This document shows, one piece after another, positions 1-4,917 of a stretch of DNA of 5,836 bases. The DNA lies in the NCBI GenBank assembly GCA_030152105.1, contig JASLIH010000487.1, forward strand, positions 1 through 5,836, given 5' to 3'. Both the position numbers and the translations under genes were made by a program. This stretch comes from Actinomycetes bacterium (GTDB taxonomy: Bacteria > Actinomycetota > CALGFH01). Under the pieces are notes generated by a model. That model worked only from the letters and a program-made list of their open reading frames with translations. It did not search any database and was not told where the DNA came from. Every line of letters starts with the position of its first letter. Position 1 is the stretch's first letter.

Positions 1-48
1 GACCACCCGGCCCAGCGCGACCCGGGCCCGGCGCTGGGCCGGGTGGTC
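1..48. repeat. Perfect 18-bp inverted repeat (hairpin) at the window edge
   Basis: Bases 1-18 (gaccacccggcccagcgc) are the exact reverse complement of bases 31-48, separated by a 12-base spacer at 19-30. The arms are long, perfect and GC-rich, so they would make a very stable hairpin in RNA or single-stranded DNA. No T-run follows the right arm, so it is not a classical intrinsic terminator, although terminators in GC-rich actinobacteria can lack the T-tract. It could end an upstream transcript or lie in the leader of the PBP gene. It could also be an assembly fold-back, because the repeat begins exactly at base 1. The GTG at 43 lies inside the right arm, which counts against that codon as the true start. 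Confidence 0.85.
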
Positions 49-3000
49 GCCGCCCACCTGGCCGGCCAGCCAGCCCCGCCGCTCCTGGCCACCCCGATGG
101 CCGCTCACCGTGCGGCCCAGCTCCGCCTCGCCTCCACCGACCCGCCACCGCGGCCCGGCCCCCTCCGGGGCTCGGCGGGTGGGGAGCTGCGCCTTGGGTC
201 CCCTCCAGGACCGGACCAGGCGCCACCGGGTCCCGGGCCGGCTCCGGCCCCTGAGGACGGGGTGGCGACCCGGCCGTCGGGGACCGGGGCGGTGGCGGCC
301 TCCAAGGTGCCGAGGCCCCGGGCCCGGGTCGCCTCGAGAGCTAGCCGTTCGGCCGGGCGGCACCGCGACCTGGCCGCCGAGCTGGAATGGCTGCTGCTGA
401 TCGTGGTCCAGTTCCTGCCCCGCCTGGCGGCCAGGATGCGGCTGCGGGTGGCCGACGGGCGGCTGGGCGCCTGGGCCACCGGTCTGAGCGACTTCCAGGA
501 CCCGGTGGTCGTGGCGGCTCGTAAGCAGGCCGTCGAGGCCCAGCGGGCCGCGGCCTCGGCCAGGGTGGCCGCCTCGGCCAACTGGCGCCAGGCCGCCGAC
601 AGCGCCCGGCTGGCCGTGCGGCTGGTCTCCGAGGCCGTTGCCGACGTGGTCTTCTGGGTCGGGCACGGCATCCGCAGCGGGTCGAGCATGCTGGTCGCCT
701 GGCTGGTCTCTCTTGTCGTGGCCGGCCGCCACCGCGTGCGCCACAGCTCCGCCGCCGCCGGACGCCACGTCCGAGCCGGCTCGACCGCGACCCGCGAGGG
801 CCTCCGGGCCGGCTCGACCGCGACCCGCGAGAGTCTCAAGGCCGGGTCGGTCGCGGCCGGCCGGGGCGTACGCGGCGCGGGTCGCGGCGTCCGAGGCGCC
901 GGCGCCGGCCTCGCCGGCGCAGCCGGCGGCCTGGCCTCACGGATCGACGCCCTGGCCGACCGCGGCCGCCCTGCCCGCCCCACCAATGGGTCCACCGCCC
1001 GGGTCGACACCCCCGCCAACGGGGATCTGGTCCTCGACACGACCATGGCCAACGGCGACCCGGCGGCCACGATGCCGGGCACCCATGACCTCGGCATCGC
1101 CGATGACGCCCACCCGAACGGTCCGGCCGGCGCTCGCGGCGCCCAGCCCAGCGGTCCGGCCGGCGCTGGCTATGACCGCCCGGAGCCGTCGGGTGGGGCT
1201 CGCAACGGCGGCCCGGACGGGTCCGGGCGGGACGGGCGGCTGGTGCCGGACAGGGGCGACCCGATCGAGGCGTGGTGGCTGCCGTCCAGCCTGGTCGACC
1301 GGGTCGAGGAGCCGCAGCCGGTCGCCGGCCGGCGGGCCGGTCGGAACGGCCGCTCCGCCTCCCGCGACCCGGTGGTCGCCGGCCTGGCCAGCGGGCTGGG
1401 CCGGGTCGCCCGCCCGTTCCGGGCCGCCGGGGTGCGGCTGGCCCCGGTGGTGACCGCCATGGCCGCTCCGCCCAACCGGCGGCGGAGGGGCTGGCTGCCC
1501 TTCGCCCGCCCGGTGGTGGTGGCCCTCGCCCTCACCCTGCTGGTCGCCACCGCGACCGCGGTCCCGGCGGGGATGCTGGTCGCCGACTCCGTCAAGGGGG
1601 CCGGGGCCGGCCTCCCCGAGCTGGAGGAGCTGCGCCAGCTCCGCCAGCCCGAGCGGACCCAGGTCTACGACCGCCAGGGCCGCGTCATCGAGGTCCTCAA
1701 GGACGAGCAGGACCGGATCGTCGTGCCGCTGTCCAACATCTCACCCACCCTCCAGCAGGCCGTGATCGCCGCCGAGGACGCCCGCTTCTACGAGCACAAG
1801 GGGGTCGACGACCGGGGGATCGTCCGCGCCGCCGTCACCAACCTGCTCAGTGGCGAGGTCAGCCAGGGTGGCAGCACCATCACCCAGCAGCTGGTCCGCA
1901 ACAGCTACCCCGACCTCAAGGACATCTCGATCGTCCGCAAGATCAAGGAGGCGGCCCTCGCCGCCCAGCTCGAGGGGAAGCTGTCCAAGGACGAGATCCT
2001 CCACCGGTACCTCAACAGGGTCTACTTCGGCGCCGGCTACTACGGGGTCGAGGCGGCCAGCAAGGGCTACTTCCGCAAGCACGCCTCCGAGGTCAGCCTG
2101 GCCCAGGCGGCCATGCTCGCCGGGGTCATCAGAGAGCCGGTCAGCTCCGAGCCCCGCCAGCACCCCGACCGGGCCGAGCTGCTGCGCGACTCGGTGCTGG
2201 AGCGGATGACCCAGCTCGGCATGATCTCGCCCGCGCAGGCCGCCAAGGCCCGCAAGCAGCCGCTCAAGATCCAGGAGCCGCGGAGCGTCGGCGGCCGCTA
2301 CCCCTGGTTCATCGACGGCCTCAAGCGCCAGCTGCAGGATGACGAGCGCCTCGGCAAGACCCGGGAGGCACGGACGCGGCGGCTGTTCGAGGGGGGCCTG
2401 CGCATCCACACCACTCTCGACAAGGACATGCAGCTCGCGGCCGAGCAGGCGGTCGACCGCTGGCGGCCCCCGACCGGCCCGGACATCGCCCTGGTGGCCA
2501 TCGACCCGCGCGACGGCGGTGTCCGGGCGGTGGTCGGCGGCCGCAACTTCAAGACCGGGGCCTACAACGCCGCCCTCCAGGGTGTCGGCCGCCAGCCCGG
2601 GTCGTCGTTCAAGACCTTCGTGCTGGCCGCGGCGTTGGACGCCGGTATCTCGCCCGACTCGGTCTGGGAGTCGAGCGGCTTCGGTGACCAGCTGGTGTGC
2701 GGCTCGCGCTGGTCGGTCGACAACTACGAGGGCGGCGGGTCGGGGCCGGTGTCGGTCAGGGACGCCACCCGGCGGTCGGTCAACGGCGTCTACGCCCGCC
2801 TGATGGAGAAGCTCTGCCCGAACCGGGTGGCCGAGATGGCCGAGCGGCTGGGCATCTCCCCGATCCCGCCCGAGAAGCGGGTGCCGTCGATGGCCCTCGG
2901 CTCGGCCGAGGTCCGACCGATCGACATGGCCAGCGCGTACGCCACCCTGGCCAACCTGGGCGAGTACCACAAGCCGACCTTCTTCGAGAAGGTCGACCAC

Positions 3001-3504
3001 CGCAGCGGCAAGCTGGTGATCGGGCAGGCGTCCAAGCCCGAGCGCCGGATCTCGGCCGCGCTGGCCTGGCAGGTCACCGACATCCTCAAGGGCGTGATCA
3101 CCGGCGGCACCGGCACCGCGGCCAACATCGGCCGACCCGCGGCCGGCAAGACCGGCACCAACCAGGCCTACCGCGACGCCTGGTTCGTCGGCTACACCCC
3201 GCAGCTGGCGGTGGCGGTCTGGATGGGCAACCCCAGGAACCAGGAGTCGATGTACAACGTGGGGGGGCGCCGGGTGTCGGGCGGCTCGTACCCGGCCCTT
3301 GTGTGGCACGACTTCATGGCCGTGGCCATGGCCAACCAGCAGGTCCTGGACTGGCCGAAGCCGCCGGAGGAGCTCAGCTACACGATCCTGCCGCCGCCGC
3401 CCGAGGAGCACAAGCAGGGTGACGACGGCCAGAAGCACCGCAAGAAGCCCGGCAAGCCCAGGAAGCCCGGCCAGGGCGGCGGGAACAACGGCGGGAACAA
3501 CTAG
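43..3504 (+). CDS. Class A penicillin-binding protein (GT51 transglycosylase + transpeptidase) with a very long N-terminal extension
   Basis: This bifunctional enzyme polymerises lipid II glycan strands and cross-links their peptides outside the membrane. Numbering is from GTG 43 (1153 aa). Residues 1 to about 480 are an Ala/Arg/Gly/Pro-rich extension with hydrophobic stretches at 114-125 and 202-227. Four arginines (about 478-481) precede the single clear membrane anchor at about 490-513, which suggests the N-terminus is inside. The GT51 domain (about 540-715) has EDARFYEHKGVD with catalytic Glu578, GGSTITQQLVRN (609-620) and KIKE (Glu636). The transpeptidase domain (about 820-1105) has SSFK (nucleophile Ser854), SVN (912-914) and KTGT (1036-1039), so both active sites look intact. 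The tail after about 1117 is Pro/Lys-rich and ends in Gly/Asn repeats. Relatives are usually about 650-850 aa, so the extension is the oddity. The start is unsure: the frame is open to base 1, and ATG 97, GTG 262 and ATG 1459 are alternatives. The TAG stop overlaps the next gene's ribosome binding site. The function is secure; the exact family member (PonA/PBP1A type) is not assigned. Confidence 0.93.
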   Translation: MVAAHLAGQPAPPLLATPMAAHRAAQLRLASTDPPPRPGPLRGSAGGELRLGSPPGPDQAPPGPGPAPAPEDGVATRPSGTGAVAASKVPRPRARVASRASRSAGRHRDLAAELEWLLLIVVQFLPRLAARMRLRVADGRLGAWATGLSDFQDPVVVAARKQAVEAQRAAASARVAASANWRQAADSARLAVRLVSEAVADVVFWVGHGIRSGSSMLVAWLVSLVVAGRHRVRHSSAAAGRHVRAGSTATREGLRAGSTATRESLKAGSVAAGRGVRGAGRGVRGAGAGLAGAAGGLASRIDALADRGRPARPTNGSTARVDTPANGDLVLDTTMANGDPAATMPGTHDLGIADDAHPNGPAGARGAQPSGPAGAGYDRPEPSGGARNGGPDGSGRDGRLVPDRGDPIEAWWLPSSLVDRVEEPQPVAGRRAGRNGRSASRDPVVAGLASGLGRVARPFRAAGVRLAPVVTAMAAPPNRRRRGWLPFARPVVVALALTLLVATATAVPAGMLVADSVKGAGAGLPELEELRQLRQPERTQVYDRQGRVIEVLKDEQDRIVVPLSNISPTLQQAVIAAEDARFYEHKGVDDRGIVRAAVTNLLSGEVSQGGSTITQQLVRNSYPDLKDISIVRKIKEAALAAQLEGKLSKDEILHRYLNRVYFGAGYYGVEAASKGYFRKHASEVSLAQAAMLAGVIREPVSSEPRQHPDRAELLRDSVLERMTQLGMISPAQAAKARKQPLKIQEPRSVGGRYPWFIDGLKRQLQDDERLGKTREARTRRLFEGGLRIHTTLDKDMQLAAEQAVDRWRPPTGPDIALVAIDPRDGGVRAVVGGRNFKTGAYNAALQGVGRQPGSSFKTFVLAAALDAGISPDSVWESSGFGDQLVCGSRWSVDNYEGGGSGPVSVRDATRRSVNGVYARLMEKLCPNRVAEMAERLGISPIPPEKRVPSMALGSAEVRPIDMASAYATLANLGEYHKPTFFEKVDHRSGKLVIGQASKPERRISAALAWQVTDILKGVITGGTGTAANIGRPAAGKTGTNQAYRDAWFVGYTPQLAVAVWMGNPRNQESMYNVGGRRVSGGSYPALVWHDFMAVAMANQQVLDWPKPPEELSYTILPPPPEEHKQGDDGQKHRKKPGKPRKPGQGGGNNGGNN
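253..264 (+). promoter_or_regulatory. Candidate ribosome binding site and alternative GTG start for the PBP gene
   Basis: GAGGA at 253-257 lies 4 bases before an in-frame GTG at 262-264 (codon 74 of the longest reading). It is the best Shine-Dalgarno match I see ahead of any candidate start in the first 350 bases. GTG 43 lies in the hairpin arm without a purine-rich leader, and ATG 97 also lacks one. The spacing is somewhat short. If used, this start gives a protein of about 1080 residues and still keeps most of the extension. No recognisable -35/-10 promoter was seen in bases 1-261. Confidence 0.35.
739..870 (+). repeat. Tandem 33-bp / 11-residue repeats in the PBP N-terminal extension
   Basis: PBP residues 233-276 fall into four 11-residue units: RHSSAAAGRHV, RAGSTATREGL, RAGSTATRESL and KAGSVAAGRGV. 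Each begins with Arg or Lys and ends with Val or Leu. At DNA level a 24-bp stretch at 775-798 recurs identically at 808-831, a 33-bp period. The following residues (277-287, RGAGRGVRGAG) look like a degenerate unit. Eleven-residue repeats with this spacing of charge and hydrophobics are known to form membrane-surface helices in other proteins. That role here is inference. Confidence 0.85.
982..1245 (+). repeat. Second 11-residue register (x-N/S/D-G units) in the PBP extension
   Basis: PBP residues 314-401 divide into eight 11-residue blocks. Five begin with x-Asn-Gly, x-Ser-Gly or x-Asp-Gly in strict register from 314 to 369 and again at 391: TNGSTARVDTP, ANGDLVLDTTM, ANGDPAATMPG, then THDLGIADDAH, then PNGPAGARGAQ, PSGPAGAGYDR, PEPSGGARNGG and PDGSGRDGRLV. 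An identical 16-bp stretch at 1119-1134 and 1152-1167 is again spaced by 33 bp. The composition (Gly, Pro, Asp, Asn, Ala) suggests a flexible, disordered linker. The register is offset by 4 residues from the first repeat zone. Confidence 0.65.
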
Positions 3505-3507
3505 GAG
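3503..3507 (+). promoter_or_regulatory. Shine-Dalgarno AGGAG for the cysteine desulfurase, overlapping the PBP stop
   Basis: AGGAG at 3503-3507 ends 6 bases before the GTG at 3514 and shares two bases with the TAG stop (3502-3504) of the PBP gene. The good match and spacing fix this GTG as the start, and the protein then begins directly with the family's N-terminal YLDYAASAP motif. The overlap implies one mRNA and probably translational coupling. Confidence 0.85.
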
Positions 3508-3513
3508 CGCCCC

Positions 3514-4917
3514 GTGCCGTACCTCGACTACGCGGCCAGCGCCCCGCTGCGGCCGGAGGCCCTGGCGGCGATGCTGCCGCTGCTGGAGCGCCCCGCCGCC
3601 AACCCGTCCAGCCAGCATGGCCAGGGCCGGGCGGCCAGGGCCGCCGTGGAGACGGCCCGTGAGCAGGTCGCGGCCCTGATCGGCGCCGCACCGGGCGATG
3701 TCGTGTTCACCTCCGGCGGGACCGAGGCCGACAACCTGGCCGTCAAGGGCACCGTCCTGGCCCGGCCGCCGGAGGCCAGGCACCTGGTCTGCTCGGCCGT
3801 CGAGCACCACGCCGTGCTCGACGCCGCCGCCTGGGCCGAGGCCGACGCCGGGGCGCGGACCGACCTGGCCCCGGTGGACCGCCTCGGCCGGGTCGACCCC
3901 GACCGCCTGGCCGCGCTCCTCGACCCGGGACACACCGCCCTGGTCGCGGTGATGGCGGCCAACAACGAGGTCGGCACCGGCCAGCCGGTCGCCGCCGTGG
4001 CCGAGCTGGCCCACACCGCCGGCGCGGTCCTGCTCTGCGACGCAGTGCAGGCGGCCGGCCTCCCCGGTGTCGACATGACCGCCGACGGCATCGACCTGCT
4101 CGCCCTCGCCTCCCACAAGCTGGGCGGCCCCACCGGCGTCGGCGCCCTGGTCGTTCGCCCCGGAACCAGCCTGCGCCCCCTCGTCCATGGCGGCGGCCAG
4201 GAGCGCGGCCTGCGCTCCGGCACCCTCCCGGCCGCCGCCCTGGCCGGCTTCGGCGCCGCCGCCGCGGCCGCCCTCGCCGACCGCCACACCGGCACCACGA
4301 CCACCACCCTGTCCACCCTCCGCTCCCACCTCCTGGCCGGCCTGCGCGCCCTCGCCCCCGACCTGGAGATCAACGGCGACCCGGGCCCCGAGCCCGGCGG
4401 GGCCTTCAACCCGGACGGCAGCGGCGACCCGGGCCTCGTCGGCCGGGTCGCCAATGACCTGGACGCGGACGGCCGACGTCTCCCACTCACGCCGGCGGCC
4501 GGCTTGCCGGGGTTGTTGTCGGTGCGGTTCCCGGGGCGGCGGGCGGAAGATCTTCTCTTGCTGCTGGACCGGCATGGGGTCGCCTGCTCGGCCGGGTCGG
4601 CCTGTGCCAGTGGGGCGGTCACGCCCTCCCATGTGCTGGTCGCGATGGGCCGGGACCCGGTCGCGGCCCGGGAGACGGTCCGCTTCAGCCTCGGGCACGC
4701 CTCGACCCGGGCCGACGTCGACGCCGCTGTGGCCGCCGTCGGCCAGGCGCTGGAGGTCCTCGCACCGGCGGACGGGTCGCTGGACCGCCGCGGGAGCGCA
4801 GCGGTAGGGCGGGGCGAGGGGTCGGAGGACGGCCGGAGGACCGCGCCCGGTCGGCCGGGGCCGGGGTCGCCCGATCCCCACCGGGTCGCGGCGGCGCGAC
4901 CGGGGGTGGGCGGGTGA
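3514..4917 (+). CDS. Cysteine desulfurase, NifS/IscS family (PLP-dependent)
   Basis: This cytosolic enzyme converts L-cysteine to L-alanine and holds the sulfur as a persulfide for thiolation or Fe-S assembly. The 467-residue product shows the fold-type I aminotransferase signature: YLDYAASAP at the start, NPSSQHGQGR, the phosphate-binding SGGTEADN (67-74), His98 that stacks on PLP, AANNEVG with Asn151, DAVQ with Asp176 and Gln179, and SHK with Schiff-base Lys202. GGGQERGLRSGT (226-237) follows. The persulfide-forming cysteine should be Cys364 in GSACASG; Cys358 lies just before it. Family members are usually about 380-405 aa. The extra length here is an insertion at about 290-329, between the ING and LPGLLSVRF segments, and a low-complexity tail at 417-467. 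Leu/Gly codon use changes near base 4500. Its start is coupled to the PBP stop, and its TGA stop overlaps the mnmA start. Serving MnmA, as IscS does in other bacteria, is the most likely job; a role in Fe-S assembly is also possible. Confidence 0.95.
   Translation: MPYLDYAASAPLRPEALAAMLPLLERPAANPSSQHGQGRAARAAVETAREQVAALIGAAPGDVVFTSGGTEADNLAVKGTVLARPPEARHLVCSAVEHHAVLDAAAWAEADAGARTDLAPVDRLGRVDPDRLAALLDPGHTALVAVMAANNEVGTGQPVAAVAELAHTAGAVLLCDAVQAAGLPGVDMTADGIDLLALASHKLGGPTGVGALVVRPGTSLRPLVHGGGQERGLRSGTLPAAALAGFGAAAAAALADRHTGTTTTTLSTLRSHLLAGLRALAPDLEINGDPGPEPGGAFNPDGSGDPGLVGRVANDLDADGRRLPLTPAAGLPGLLSVRFPGRRAEDLLLLLDRHGVACSAGSACASGAVTPSHVLVAMGRDPVAARETVRFSLGHASTRADVDAAVAAVGQALEVLAPADGSLDRRGSAAVGRGEGSEDGRRTAPGRPGPGSPDPHRVAAARPGVGG
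4877..4910 (+). promoter_or_regulatory. Two-part stem-loop just ahead of the mnmA start
   Basis: A perfect 7-bp stem pairs 4884-4890 (ggtcgcg) with 4895-4901 (cgcgacc) around a gcgg loop. Outside it, cccacc at 4877-4882 pairs with ggtggg at 4905-4910, leaving a 1 x 3 internal loop. The outer 3' strand is the G-rich stretch where mnmA's ribosome binding site would lie, and the structure ends 3 bases before GTG 4914. Ribosomes finishing the desulfurase would melt it, so it could enforce coupled translation. It has no T-tract and is unlikely to be a terminator. Such pairing is common by chance at this GC content, so the regulatory role is inference. Confidence 0.45.

Noticed and set aside
902..920. 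A 7-bp inverted repeat (gcgccgg / ccggcgc) with a 5-base loop
   Set aside because: Short GC-only palindromes of this size are common in Gly/Ala-coding GC-rich DNA, and it lies inside coding sequence with no context suggesting a role.
105..1097. A 330-codon minus-strand frame opposite the PBP extension, considered as the real gene there
   Set aside because: It is Arg/Ala/Ser/Pro-rich with no motif, whereas the + frame has hydrophobic helices and ordered 11-residue repeats and runs unbroken into the PBP. The 33-bp DNA repeats would show in any frame, so the evidence favours + but is not absolute for bases 1-340.
1272..2342. A 356-codon frame on the + strand inside the PBP gene
   Set aside because: It overlaps the anchor and GT51 region in another frame, consists almost entirely of Arg/Gly/Pro/Ala, and is explained by codon composition.
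3261..3267. A run of seven Gs in the PBP gene as a possible phase-variation or frameshift site
   Set aside because: The frame continues intact through it (NVGGRR, which matches the family), so there is no sign of a shift. It only marks a place where sequencing error is more likely.
4766..4790. A 6-bp inverted repeat (cggcgg / ccgccg) as a desulfurase terminator
   Set aside because: The stem is weak with a 13-base loop and no T-tract, and it lies inside the coding region ahead of a coupled gene.
1741..4881. A 1046-codon open frame on the minus strand opposite the PBP and desulfurase genes
   Set aside because: Its translation is low-complexity Gly/Arg/Val/Ala/Asp with no domain, and it lies wholly antisense to two genes with intact catalytic motifs. 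Long antisense frames are expected at this GC content.
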